Below, in pieces: positions 47,574-59,866 of a stretch of DNA of 64,000 bases. Numbering within the stretch: the first letter of the stretch is position 1; each line of letters begins with the position of its first letter. Both the position numbers and the translations under genes were made by a program. The notes beneath the pieces are model-generated. The model did no database searches. It was given only the letters and a program-made list of their open reading frames with translations, and had not been told where the DNA came from. This stretch comes from Stichopus chloronotus (taxonomy: Eukaryota; Echinodermata; Holothuroidea; Aspidochirotida; Stichopodidae). The stretch is taken from assembly GCA_021234535.1 (NCBI GenBank), contig SFZH01000008.1, positions 19,321,358 to 19,385,357 on the forward strand, in the 5' to 3' direction.

Positions 47574-48425
47574 ATTTCTTTGGCTTTTTTCATGTTTTGT
47601 TAACTTTGAATGAGGAAGGGGTTAAGAGACCATACTCTGGCCTGTCAACTATGATATGGTTGTTTATGTACTTATAACGTAAGTCGATATATGCAATAAC
47701 ATGAAAATAAAAAATATGTAAACAATGATGAAATCCCATGACGTCATGCTTCAAGTTTGTCACCCACTGGATATACCTAGCATCTACCAAAGCATTTACT
47801 GTAGTCTGTCAACTCTTACCCCCCCCCCCCTCCCTACCTTGCTCTTCTCTGCCATAATCATGTATTGTTACAAAGGTTAAAGTCTTTCTCCCTGGTATAA
47901 CGGTTCATGTCTTAATTTCCGTACCTAGGCCTGTTCCTCATTGTAGGCCGATCGCAATTGATACATTCTGATGCGTCGCGTAGGTGTTACCCTACGGCCC
48001 TCACCCAACTGGCTACAACTTACACATTGTACAACGGGCTTTGGATATTATCTTTGTTAGTGCACAGTGAAGTGGAAATGTGTGCATTGAGTGATGGTTA
48101 AAAGAGATACGCGTTGGCGAGTCTTTTCTGCTCACGAGAAGAAACGCCATGGCGTGACACTCCATGCCACAGCTTTTCAGTGGTAATGTATTATACCTAA
48201 CCAAACCGCCAGATACTACTGTGCCTGATTTAAGACCGAATGTTAGCCACTCGGGCCTTTAGAACGAAAGTTCGTTGGTTCCATGTCATTACAAATCAAC
48301 TGATTAAACAGTTATTGCAGATTCTCTCTGTAATTAGATCATTGCTCTGTAATAACAGATTATTAATTTTTAATTACCGATTAAAGATTTCTCAGGGCAT
48401 CGATGTTTCGTATACTTCTGAGCTC

Positions 48426-48515
48426 GGAGAGAGAGAGAGAGAGAGGGGGGGGAGAGGGGGGGGGGAGAGTTGGAGGGGGAGAGTTGGAGGGGGAGAGAGG
48501 TGGAGAGAGAGAAAG
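48426..48515. repeat. GA/G-rich tract
   Basis: (GA)n followed by alternating G runs and GAGAGTTGGAGG units, purine-only on one strand for most of its length. Such mirror-type tracts can form triplexes. Confidence 0.9.
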
Positions 48516-51500
48516 TAAATTCGGAATTCTAACATCTGAAATATTTCAAATTCATGAGTAGAATTATTGAGGTAACCGTTGTTATATCGATTCTAATCTG
48601 TTGGAAAAAAAGTTTCAAGGTATACCTTAGTCGATGGGCACCGATGCCAATGGGCGTATTGAGTAGTCATTAACGGAGTGACACACTGAAGTGGGCGTCA
48701 CTCTGCAAATGTTGGTCTCATACGTCTTTCATTACACTACAGTATTAAGTTGTAAAGGAAGGGGGGTTGTTTCATAGAATGTCATGTAATAGGTACCGAG
48801 TTCCCTTATCGTAACAGACAATTTTTCAGGTTTATTCAAATCCTGCCCATTTCCGGATTTTCTCGAACTTCATATTAGTTCATTATTCTATACCTTTCTC
48901 TGCGTTTAGTGTTTGAGTGACCCCTTGGAGGAGGAGTGGGCCAGCTCCCCGGCCCATGTACGCTAAGCCCCAAAACTCTGCTGGGAATTTTAAGTTTAAA
49001 TCTTGTTTGATGCCCGCAAGAATAGGCTTACCCACCGTTTGGCAGTTTCTAGAGAAATGGTTGCACTGACCCTTGAACACCCACTAAAACGGTGGAACCA
49101 GTCAACGCCAGGACCAATCAGGCTTCACGGAGGCTGCTGGAGGCATTACAGAAATGTTCGACCTTTGCTCTTTTTGACTTTATATTTGAAGTTCAGAAAA
49201 TTCATCCTCCCACCTAAATAAGAAAAATCCATCTGGACGTGGGAAAATGACACTTTCTCGATGCTCACTTTTACAACTGCGCCTTCTCACCACATCTTTA
49301 CGTCATTAGGCTTACCACCACATACCAAGCCAGGACCCTGTCCAGAACACTGTTATTTACAGCGACCAATGGCAACATCAAGGATTTTCAAAGACTTTTA
49401 AAGCTTATCATTTTAAAACACTGAGTTTTACACTCTAACAATGGGCAAGAAATGAGAACTTTGGAAGATACCTTGACCTTGACCTTAGCTTACTTTTTAA
49501 GTTTACCTCCTCACGTTTTTAATTTACCACTTGAGAAAAAAAATAACCAAACACTTGGAAAAGAAAAAAGAACTTGGATAAATGGAGGCAACCGACCAAG
49601 ACGGGTCTTTATTTTTATTCTTAATTCGTTTATGCGGCTTGTATACGCCTGAACGTCCTTCGGGCAAACGTTACAGCCAGTGACGCTCGTGACGTCACAA
49701 AGTTGTATGAAAATGAATGAACGGGCGTCACGATTTGTTGTCAAAGTAAATACTGTACCAACGATTCCCTTTGCACCTGAAGTGATACAAAAGCCATGTG
49801 ATTCCATTGTTGCTAAGCTTACACAATAAGAAATAAAAAGGCCATTTTATGTGTAAACCAAAGACTTTCCTTCCAGTACCAGCGAGGTAGTAAGACCAGT
49901 AAACACAAGACAGCGAATCCCTCAAACAAGTGATGTCACAAACCCTTTTTTTTGTTCTTGTGTACCTTTGGTTGGTGTCCCCTGGACCAAGTCGAACACC
50001 TAGAAATTGTCCACCTACTTCCTACGTTCATATCTTCAACCCCATTGTATATCGCAGAGTAACAGCAGTGTGACAAATATATGGCTACACCATGGAGCTA
50101 TTACAGCGCGGCTTGCAGGGTCAATGAACTTTGGGTATCAATTTAGTGTACACTGCACTACATTGGGCACTAGTATAAGGTATAAAGTAGAGAATATTTT
50201 CCAGTTTGTGGAGGCAGAAGTAAAAGAAAAGGTTCAACAAAGAAAAAAAAACGCTGTCGCTTTAACTTCTTAAATATATTTAGTAATCATTTATCCATGA
50301 ATAATAAACATGGATTTATCCATGAATAATTTAAAGCACATGAATGGAAGGAGCAATGAGTATCAAACATCCGACTGCCGCTCACCACTGCAAAGTAAAT
50401 TATTGCAATAAATAGAAAAAAAAGGAGAAAATGATAACTTGATCCAAGAGCTTGGGTTGGGTCTGTAGGGGTTCAGATCCCCCTACCCCTCTCCCGCCTC
50501 GGGTGAAGTAGAGTTTGGGCCAAAGTAAGAAAAATTTAAAATGAAATAGCAAAATGAAAAATTTGAAATCACTGGTTAACATAATTTCAGGTCTAACTTC
50601 CTTGAGATATATTCTGTTTTAATCTAGCATTTAATGTATAGCAGCATTCAGGTCACACTACATAACAAAACGATTTTCCAAACGGGAGGTGACCATAGAC
50701 CCCCCCCCCCCCGCCCGTGACTTCGTCCAGTCATCAGTTCCATACTATCAAAAGTTGTGCCCACAAAAACTCAGACCTCCTCCTTCCGTGAGCAGTACAA
50801 GTCTGACCGTCCGCCAGTAGCAGTCACTCCCCCCTCCACACCCATCCACCCCCCAGCTACCTTCATTTTCTTCAATTCGCACATGAATCGAGAAATTTTT
50901 GGAACTTATGATACAGTCTTGGTGAATAGACGTCGTTTGGTATCATCTATAGCCTAACTCCATAAAAGAATAAAAAAAGGGACGGTGCAGATTATATTCT
51001 GCCTTTTTTTCTCAGTTTTGTTCAACTTCACACATATGGAGCTATTTGTCCAATTGTCCACACTTTCACTTTTTCCTTCCCATTTTCATCATATGCACTT
51101 TGGGGATCTTATTCCTTAGTACGGAACCTAAATTTCCCAAATCAGTTAAACACGCAAGCATTATGGTGATCAAATGAGCATTTGCGACCTCTGCAAAAAC
51201 TAGGGAATTTGCAGCAACTCTCTGGTAAAACCAGATGCCACTAGTATGATTGTATATGGGGGTTCTCATTTTGACAAATGTTATTTTTTTTTCATATGAA
51301 GTCAGGCACGGTTCTAGGGACATTATAATTATCTTCTTTTTTTTTTGAGAAAGGGGACTGGTTTACGTTCACCATCTAAGCGAGGCGCGACATCGCGGAG
51401 AGACAGTTGTCGATCCCGCTAAGGACGATTTTCTTTGTTTGGACATTTCAACGTTACCCTTCAAAAAGTAAAGGTGAATGATAGTTTATATAAAACATTT

Positions 51501-51724
51501 TGCCCATATTTTTGTTTGGTGAGGGGGGGGGGGGGCTAGCAGTATAGCCACTTAGACGAAAAATGTATGTATTTGTTGTAACGGCGTCCCGAGAATTTGG
51601 GTGCTAATGAAAAATTGCATGTAATCAACTTTCCTTTCACAGCAAAAGTGCACTAGGTTTATCTCCAATCTCATGCGTCATTACTTTGTTATATTTCAGG
51701 TTTTAGTGCACGCATTCATTATTG

Positions 51725-51918
51725 TCACCGCGATTTCTTCCAAAGGTATTTTTCGTCGTTTAAAAGGGAAGCCAAATCTTCATTGAAAAGGGAAAAATAG
51801 TCGTCCAATAGCGCTTTTGTTTCTGGCAACATCGGGCCTATGTTTTGGTCACGTGACGATCTCACTCCTGCGTTGGCGGTATTGAGCATGAGATTCATTC
51901 GGACGTCCGACATTGGAG
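51725..51918 (-). CDS. CHST15: CHST15-like exon 6, C-terminus
   Basis: The acceptor ttttttttcag ends after a strong pyrimidine tract. It encodes PPMSDVRMNLM, SRDQNIGPMLPETKALLDDY and NDEKYLWKKSR before the TGA at 51727-51725. Human CHST15 has EDRNLGPMWPITQKILRDFY here. Confidence 0.92.
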
Positions 51919-54900
51919 CTGAAAAAAAAAGAAGAACAAAAATAAATTAAAACTTTTCGTATTCGGCAGACTTTAGAAATTTCGCAGATTCTGTAATAGG
52001 ACCAGGTGGGTGTATGCAAATGATATTGTGAAGAAGGATACGGTGGCTGTGGTACGAATAAATATGTGGGTGGAGAGCTCCATGCTACTTTGAGGGAGTT
52101 ATGCAGCGTTAGAACTAACACTATTGATAAAATTCATAAACTATCTTTTTTTCCGTACTGTGACAAAATCTTGATCGTTTGGTACAGTCGTTTAAGATTA
52201 CATTCGGGCAGTATATGTGGGAGATATGCCACCGGTATATGCGAGCGATATGCAGACAATATGTAACTGATAATACAGTCTCTTAAAGCTGGAATATGAG
52301 TTGTGCTGGCGATCGTTGGTCATCTACCGGGTAAAAAGATCACATGTCACCAATGCTGATAGAGAACTACATCAATCACTGTTACTTGAAATCAAAGAGG
52401 GCGATGTGAATGGATATGAATATTCATGCATGCAAAAATGGGACTTAAAATGGTTTCTGTTTTTTGAAGTGGCTGCAATGTATTTTGACGGGTTTGACTG
52501 CTAAAATATGATAAAATTCCAACTCATATTCCAGCTTAAGTTGCTCGATATTGTCGCTATTTCTTGGAGACTGATGGGTACAGGGGTAGCCCCGACATAT
52601 GAAAAAAGATAATTTTAGGAGCAACAGATGGAAAGATTTGGTGGAAAGTAAAATTTACGCACCAAATTGATTTAAATGTCACACTTACGGAGATCTAAGA
52701 ATTTTAGAAGGTTTTCTATCTCTCGGGTAATATTTTGTTTCCATTCGTCCGTTCTCAGGATGTAAATTTGTTCTCGAGGGAATCTTTGAAACCATTCCCT
52801 GAGATGAACTGAGTACATGCCAATTTGAAGTCTCTGTAGACGTAATATCAAACGAAAAGCAATTAGGTTTGTTGACAGAATAGCTAAAACAAGACTAGAA
52901 ATAAAAGTACTCTCAAACAAGGTGACTACCACAAAAGGTATTGATAATGTAAAAAATATCGTCAGACATTCCACTAGAAATTAAATCAAACCATGTGCAA
53001 AAAATTTAAAGAGATGGCGTGGGTTTGAAGAAATTAAAAACATAGCGAAATTCTCATGTTTATCTATATTCCTCACCCCACTAGTGATGTACATAGTTGC
53101 CTTGAACTATGCAATAACATATACACCGACTTAAAGCAAATCAAATAAAGATCGAAATCTCCAAACACTTGAATCAACATATTTTACACTTACGGGTGCG
53201 TAGTTTATCGCTGCGCAGTGTCTGAAGGTGTTATCCCGCAAACAGAGATCGTACAACCGGATAGAATTCTCTAAGCGGATGTGAAAATCGACGGGTGATT
53301 TTATCTTTCCTCTCCACAGGTCGTCGATATCTAAATATTCGGAATATTGCCTGTCGGTCGGATTACGTAATATAAAGATCAGCTTGGCGTCGGGTTGAGC
53401 TGCCCTCATGACGTCGGATAGGAGAAACGGTGGCCCTTCCGTTGGGTTACCCAGGATTCTAGCCGCGCGGAAGTTGTGCCAAAATGTACACGCAGAGGCG
53501 TCCACTGGCGGTAGGAAAAGGGAAAAAAAGGTAAGAAGTGGATCTTATTTTGATGTGACATTTTTAACGAAATATTGAGGTTTATACCCAACCAATAACC
53601 AAGTAGAATACAAATGCGTAATCTGGTTTACTGCGATACGTCTTGAAAGAGCGACGTCCGTGATAGATATTGCTCTCATATTGGTCTTTTTTTTTACATT
53701 TTATTTTACAAAAATACAACCCTTAAAATATATAACAACCAAGGAAACGACAAGTCAAGTTCCTTCTTAACATACTTCGCATTCAACTAAAATTTTGCAT
53801 TCAATACAGGTGAATAAACTGATAGTTTGTAATCTTAAAAAAAAAAGGAGAAAACGTGTCAAAATATTGGACCCTGTTTTATAATGTTAAGCCGATGACA
53901 TTGTTACAAAGGCCCAAATAGATAGGCATGGTTCCTTTCACTAGGTGTTATACATTGACCCATTGAGTACTAAATGCAACATTAACAAACATAATAGAAA
54001 GAAATGCATCTTTAACTTAAGTTTGACAGATTAACCCAATATGGTGTCCGTACATACACATATCTACCACCAAATTTACCAAATTTTAGACCCACCTAAA
54101 TTCTCTACCCTCTAAAGATGAGGGGGTGGTGGTTAATACTATCATGTAACAATCGTACCAACATTTCGAATGAGTGACATGAAGAGGTATCAGTATACAG
54201 GATATATTTATAGACTATTGTCAAGGTTATTAAAAATTGTGAAGATGATGTAATTTTATTACTCGCAACTCTTGTTTTTGGAGTTGTTTGGGATGACTCA
54301 GCTTTTGTTTTGGTTCCTTTGTGTACTCTTTTGTTTCTCCCAAGAAAAGAATAGACGTCTCTTTCTGGAGAGAAGAAAATCAAAAAGAGGAGAGATATAA
54401 CCCTTCGTTTTAATGAAAACGTCAAATGAGCCTCACTCCATTCATTCATTAATTCATTTCGTCAGTTCAAACAGAAAACAGAATAATATAGTGAGGGCAG
54501 GTCACTAGAAAAACAGAAGTTGTTTATGGAGCTTAACTGCCTTGCACCTGTACAAACACCAGCCTAATAATCCACTGTACCGCTTTTTCCATTAACAAAA
54601 GTGGAGAACACCCCCGGGAATATCTTTATAACAATGAAGCAGAGGTGTTTGACAACAAATATTCTCCCAAAAGTTCCATTCGAAAATATGGTTTCATTCC
54701 CAAGTTATGGATTTTTGAATTTCGGAGAGGTTGGTGCCATTTTTGCGTCATTTGAATGTAAACAGACTTGAGTAAGTCGAATTGTGATGTCATGTAATCG
54801 CTGATAGCAGGAATTTAATGTTCTTCTTTGTTCTCTTTTTTTTAAATTATAATTTGCATAAATGTTCATACCCTTTTACAAATTTTCATTGGAACTTCTG

Positions 54901-55433
54901 AGATGTATCATGGAAGGATCGTATGATTAAAAGGCCTGCTTTTGTATAAATTAAATTACGGTTAAAAGTGTTTATTAAACACTTGCAGTATTTCGCCGAA
55001 TCAGTAAGATAAAACATACAGACAGAATTAAGTTTACCAGTCAATTACGTCATTATCAAAAGCAGAAGAACATACGATACTTTTGAAACATCATCAGCGT
55101 GATCAACATCAGCATCACTGTTATCATCACCTCCTTCATTATCATCATTCTCATCAACATCATCATCATTCATCATCATCATCACCACCATTATCATCAA
55201 CATCGTCATCATCACCTTTATCATCACATTCATCATCATATTAACAATTCAGACCGTGAAGGACAGCTAAGTTTCATGAGGCAATTGCACAATTTCATGG
55301 GAACCCTGTGGTTTCTATATTACAACTTCACTTAGGGTAACTACCAACTCAACAATTTTATATCAACTTGGTATCTTTTTTTCTTCATTATTATCATCAT
55401 TCTAATCATCATGATGATCACTACCAACATCAT

Positions 55434-55468
<35 letters not shown>

Positions 55469-58400
55469 TCACATGATATAACACCCCCAGGTTTCTTGAA
55501 AACTAGTTCTGTCCTCTGTCAGGCTATGTTACAGACTTACCACTATGATTACCACGTGACCACCAGTGAGATTCTTTTCCGAATGACCTGATGACGTCAG
55601 TGTGACCCGACAGTCGGTTCCACATATCGGTGGTAGCACACTTTGGAGCGCCACCAATGTAAAAATACGGCACGCATTGTAGCTTATTATGTTCATCCCA
55701 CCAGCAGGGGCTTTTGTAATCAGCTAAGAAGTTTTGAGGAAAAATTTTGAATATCTGCAAAGGAAAGAAGAAACCATTGTTTTGTAGAATGTCAGTCATG
55801 TTTCAGTAACCAACTTTTTCTTAATACAGTACTTTTTCTTCAAACAGTAAGTGACTGCATGTTACAAGGGGCTAATTGAAGCAGAGTGGTTAGGTTGATG
55901 CCTTGAAAATTGCAGAATGTCCAACTAATATACGTTACTATTAACTTTTGTCATCATAAACAAGACATGAATATGAATGATGTGACTCTTTCACTTCCGT
56001 CCTCGTGTATTCGTTCATCCGCCGTTTTCGTATTAAAGTGACTGCGTGGGCACAGAAATAAAATACGGAAAGGATAAACTATTTTTAATCCTAACTTTCT
56101 CTTAATTATCAAATACACATCTTCATGGGCATTATGCGTGATTCAATGAAGGAAAATGACAATAACCACTTTGTAGAGCAACGGAAAGTACATAAAAACA
56201 GATACCATGTTTGAAACTTAATGATTCCAATTATATGAAGACCAATGCATTTTAATTTCAAAAACTCAATGAATTCACAGCCGCACTGTTGTAATTACGT
56301 CATACAGTACTTACGACATACGAGTATACAAGCATTATAAGCGCCCCCTGAAGTTTCCACAATTTCTTGGTACCTCTCAGGCTACTCCTACGGGTACCGT
56401 ATATCCCTTCTCCAATTCACGTTAAATATCTGGGGTGGGGGAGGGTAATAAACTACATATTTCTGTGGTATTATCATAGAAATAGATATACCCAGGATGA
56501 CGTCAGGCTAATAGCTCGCACATTGAGCAAATGAAAAACAAAATAGGTGGCGTCCTCGGGGGTATGAAAAAACTGCTCAGTTATTGTAACCTAAATGATA
56601 CGCTAATATTGTCTCGCGGTGACAGCGTGTGTAGACGTTAGTGTTAGTAGTGCAGCAGAGTTAGGATCTCCCCTATAATTTTTATTGTTCCCTTTATTGC
56701 TCATTCTGATTTATCTATTCCAGTGGGTTTTACTGTATCACATTCCTCGTGCGCAGGCGCAATGCTGTTCCACATTCACTAATAATTGCCCTTCCATATC
56801 CTTTCATTTACACAGCGACTATGGAAAGGCCAATGTAATTATTTTTCTCTTGTCTGCTGACCTATCCTGAGCATTGATTTAACTATTTCCAATTTAACTT
56901 TTAGTATACTTACATGTGGATCCATGTAAAGCAAAGCTGGCGGTAATCGTTTCCGGTCAAAGGTCAACGGGGTATTTGTCAGTCTTCGCTTATGTTCATC
57001 GAGCCGCCCTCGAATTGTCTTCTTGATGGCTTCCATTTCTTTCCCTGTAAGTGTCTTCTTTAATTTATAACGAGCTTTTGGTAATCTGTGCATGGTTTTA
57101 TCGCTGTTTGCCACGATGACGTCACGCCCTGGCATGTAAATATTTCCCTCTGCTGCCCTCTCATCCTCTGTCAGCTGCTTCTTGTAGGTTGTGGGGATTA
57201 CCCTAAGATATCCAAAACAGGACATTTCTGTCGTGAAGGGGTGTGTGAGATTCTTGATTTTGGCAGGGTTCCATTTCATAGCATGCATGTAGGTGTAGTT
57301 CAGTTGAGTAATTTTAGCAGGATTCATCACAGTGGGTTGTGGCTTGAAGTCCGGCTTATTATCGCGTGGGTGTCCACTCTGGATTTCGTTGTACTTATCC
57401 CGCCAATTTCTCCCAGTGGCTAACACCAGCCACGTGACCAGACATATAAACGTAGACAGGATAACCCAGCGTAATTGTCGTTCAAGCTAAAGAATAAAGG
57501 AAGATGCCATTTTATGACTAGCAATTCAGTTAATATGTAACATTCGAACAATATTTCTCATTACAACGCTAGAGTGAGGCAGGGTAAGCTAGAAAGTAAG
57601 CTGGTTCAGATAATTGCATAAATGCCTGAACAGAAGGCTATTCGAAATGGAGCAAGCATTAAATTAAACTCCATCGTGAGAGTAATACATTAATAAGCCA
57701 GTCGGTTTTATCGTTAAAATTGTAATCGCTGCAGAGCTTCTTCTTATATTTATTTATAAACAAAATTATTGATGTTCGTTGAAAAGGGAATAAACAGTCG
57801 TAATGTACACTTAGCATAACTTTCTGAGCAAATTTTTCAAAAAAGTGACAATTTGCCGCTATTCAATTTTCCGTATGTGCCAGACCGTTACGCCACTATT
57901 TAGAGTCCAACATATGCATGCAGTAAAGCTTTCGTATATAGACTGGAACATACAGTTCCGACCATCATTCATTACATGGAAGTATAGGCCTAGACCTGAT
58001 TGTAGTGGTCTCAAACTTGGCCCACTGACTGATCATGTGAAATAAAATATAATTATCAAGAGACGCATATTCATTGTAACGTAATTTGACTCAGTTGGCG
58101 AATAAGTTTGGTGTCTTTCAAATTGAAGTAAAGGAATATTATTGAAACCTGTAGTGGTCCCATATAAGTGAGTGATATTGGGTTATGGAATAACTACAGG
58201 ATGAAATTCTCCACCCATTATAACGTTCGGTCATCATGCACTGGAAACGGTGTTACCACAATCTACTAGACGTATTAAGAAATGACGAAGACAGATAATC
58301 CTACGGTATACACACTTTTACGAATTCGCAGATCAAAAGGTTCACTACACTCTCGGTCCTTGCTTTGTTCTTGAGCACAACATAGACTAAGTTTTTCCAA

Positions 58401-58555
58401 ACATAGCCTGAGTACACATATGGGCTACAGACCCAGCAGACCAACGATCTGTCAGTTTCGTCATTTTAAAATAAACATTTTGATAAAATCTAAGTAATTA
58501 CTTCTCATTAATTGGTCAAACGGTGACTTACCTTCCTAACCGGTAACCCTGGCAT
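51725..58555 (-). CDS. CHST15: CHST15-like N-acetylgalactosamine-4-sulfate 6-O-sulfotransferase, six exons found
   Basis: Exons 58555-58532, 57486-56914, 55754-55541, 53504-53194, 52833-52689 and 51918-51725 join in frame (486 codons). Seen: a short cytoplasmic start (MPGLPVRK); a single membrane anchor (~15-31, VILSTFICLVTWLVLA), giving a type II Golgi topology; a stem with N-glycosylation sites; the PAPS 5'-phosphosulfate loop IGGAPKCATTDMW; KESHWWSRG; the 3'-phosphate site LIFILRNPTDRQYSEYL; RLQIGMYSVHLREWF; and QNIGPMLPETKALLDDYF near the end. These follow the order in human CHST15. Known role: transfer of sulfate from PAPS to C6 of GalNAc-4-sulfate, making chondroitin sulfate E. Odd: about 50 residues that follow HWWTR in the human protein are not represented between exons 3 and 4, though the two exons are phase-compatible. 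An in-frame TGA lies just upstream of the ATG. Confidence 0.9.
52283..52539. mobile_element. TTAA-type MITE, family B, copy 1
   Basis: The 257 bp element starts TTAAAGCTGGAATATGAG and ends CTCATATTCCAGCTTAA. The terminal inverted repeats are about 20 bp and nearly perfect, bounded by TTAA on both sides. It sits in the last intron of the CHST15-like gene. Confidence 0.82.
52689..52833 (-). CDS. CHST15: CHST15-like exon 5
   Basis: The acceptor cgtctacag and donor gtaagt flank it. It encodes RLQIGMYSVHLREWFQRF, EQIYILRTDEW and ENLLKFLDL, matching RLQVGLYAVYLLDWL and FLILRLED in human. Phase 1. Confidence 0.92.
53194..53504 (-). CDS. CHST15: CHST15-like exon 4: PAPS 3'-phosphate site
   Basis: The acceptor ctaccgccag and donor gtaagt flank it. 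It encodes VDASACTFWHN, PPFLLSDVMRAAQPDAKL, then IFILRNPTDRQYSEYL, equivalent to GEASASTMW and LIVMLRDPVERLYSDYL in human CHST15. Phase 1 in, 0 out. Confidence 0.93.
53505..55540. other. CHST15-like intron 3, possibly hiding an exon
   Basis: It contains the (ATC)n tract at 55085-55240. A minus-strand stretch at 53685-53593 (93 bases, divisible by three) is open in the right phase and ends in FYLVI just before VDAS, as expected for the missing segment. Its acceptor, however, follows an A run rather than pyrimidines, so I do not call it an exon. Confidence 0.4.
55085..55240. repeat. (ATC)n-rich microsatellite
   Basis: Imperfect ATC/ATT/ACC triplets over about 150 bases; a second tract of the same kind lies at 55386-55474. 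The two flank CHST15-like exon 3 on its 3' side. Confidence 0.9.
55541..55754 (-). CDS. CHST15: CHST15-like exon 3: PAPS 5'-phosphosulfate loop
   Basis: The acceptor ctttgcag and donor gtaagt flank it. It encodes IFKIFPQNFLADYKSPCWW, then PYFYIGGAPKCATTDMWNRL and KESHWWSRGNH. Human CHST15 has PHFYIIGQPKCGTTDLYDRL and KEPHWWTR at the same place. Phase 1. Confidence 0.93.
56914..57486 (-). CDS. CHST15: CHST15-like exon 2: membrane anchor and stem
   Basis: The acceptor attctttag and donor gtaagt flank it; 191 codons, phase 0. It encodes the transmembrane segment, a long lysine- and arginine-rich stem with NYT and NLT glycosylation sites, and ends LLYMDPH. The stem is poorly conserved in the family. 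Confidence 0.87.
58532..58555 (-). CDS. CHST15: CHST15-like first coding exon (8 codons)
   Basis: ATG at 58555; MPGLPVRK is followed by AAG|gtaagt. An in-frame TGA lies ten codons upstream, so this is the first usable ATG. It is short, but phase 0 and the following transmembrane exon make it a sensible cytoplasmic tail. Confidence 0.7.
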
Positions 58556-59480
58556 GATACTGGGACGTACCGATTCACAAATTCATTTGGACGGCTCTCT
58601 TCCACACATTGTACGTGTTCCACATACGTGTATTGTACATGTTAGAAATCGCTGAGCACCCTTTCCAACACCGCCAATGCAATCTTTGTGTCCTATAATA
58701 CGACTGATCTATAATATTATACCAACAATCATACAAACAGTATACAGTTTTCGGAACCGACATGCTTCACTGCTCATACCATATTGGAGTCACACAGGAA
58801 AGTTAAAAGCACTGCCACTGCTCTGTTTTGTTTTTATCGTAGCAATTTGGGGCCTTTTGTGTGGAAACGGTGAGTTCCTTTAATTCACGCTTATCCTAGT
58901 ATGACGTAGTCCCCACCCGTAGTCACTACTTTGGCTATTTTTATATTGTTCATTTGTTGTAGTTTCTTAAGTCAAGCACACCTGTCCTTAAATGGTGATG
59001 GGGTTTGTCGCTAGAGTCCAAAAAATCTGTAGTGTATTTTTTTTATAATTGATCTAGTTAAATTTCACTGTAAATACCGTGATATTGTCACCGTTAAAGC
59101 CCATGATGTGGAAAACATTCGGAGCCGACGCAACAGTTGGGTAGGTGGAGGGGGGTAATTGTCTAAAATGATACTTTGAAAACATCATACTACCTTCACT
59201 TGTTACATAACGTCCACTTAAGAAGAGCATTTTTGTCAAAAAGGACACTGTATCCAGAAATTTAAGGGAAAGGCAGGGGTGAAATCCCCCCCCCCCCACC
59301 TCCTTGGTACCCCGTATTTAATCTGATGTTTGCACCATTATTATTATCATTATTATTATTTCTTTTCACTTTTTTGCGACATTTGTAGTATATGTTTAGA
59401 GTAGAAATTTCAGTCTGTTTATGGAATGATATGGCACATACCAGTGCCTGTAGAATGTAAATAGCATTTTTATTTTTATT

Positions 59481-59553
59481 GAGATGGGGTGGAGGTGGGG
59501 AGGAGAGATGGGGTGGAGGTGGGGAGGAGAGATGGGGTGGAGGGTGGGGAGGA
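59481..59553. repeat. Three-copy 24 bp G-rich minisatellite
   Basis: The unit GAGATGGGGTGGAGGTGGGG plus AGGA is repeated three times almost perfectly. Each unit has several G runs, so a G-quadruplex is possible on this strand. Confidence 0.92.
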
Positions 59554-59866
59554 GCGTCGTGGGTGCATCTATACCTGGAGGAGGACGAGACTCAAGTGGC
59601 CCCACTAATCATCACTTACATGATACCTAAAACTTTCCGATATATAATCCGAGCACAACCATCAGGTGATGCGGAGCCTTCTCAAGAGTCCCCCCCCCCC
59701 CCCCTCGTCACCAGATCGTCAGAAATCCTCCCTTAGGCTCCACAGGGGACCTTTCTCCACTGGAGACCCGCTGCTGCGATAGGTAGGCGTGTCTACCGGG
59801 CATCCAGCTACGCTGTCACTGGGGGTGGGGTTCATCAGTTTTTGATGGGAGGTGAGGATGTAGTGT

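Larger units (their letters stand above)
45388..51724. other. Interval between the converging arylsulfatase and CHST15-like genes
   Basis: Both 3' UTRs must lie here. An ATTAAA at 47497-47502 is a possible polyadenylation signal for the sulfatase. Also seen: poly-C and poly-G runs, (GAT)n, a GA/G-rich tract and two TGACGTCA octamers (47739 and 49690). No additional exon was recognised. Confidence 0.5.

Noticed and set aside
48226..48290. tRNA-like stretch GTTAGCCACTCGGGC with TTGGTTCCATG
   Set aside because: The B box is poor and the arms do not fold; could be an old SINE but not supportable.
48240..48518. ORF ending in Arg/Gly/Glu repeats
   Set aside because: Created by the GA/G-rich tract; no splice sites or homology.
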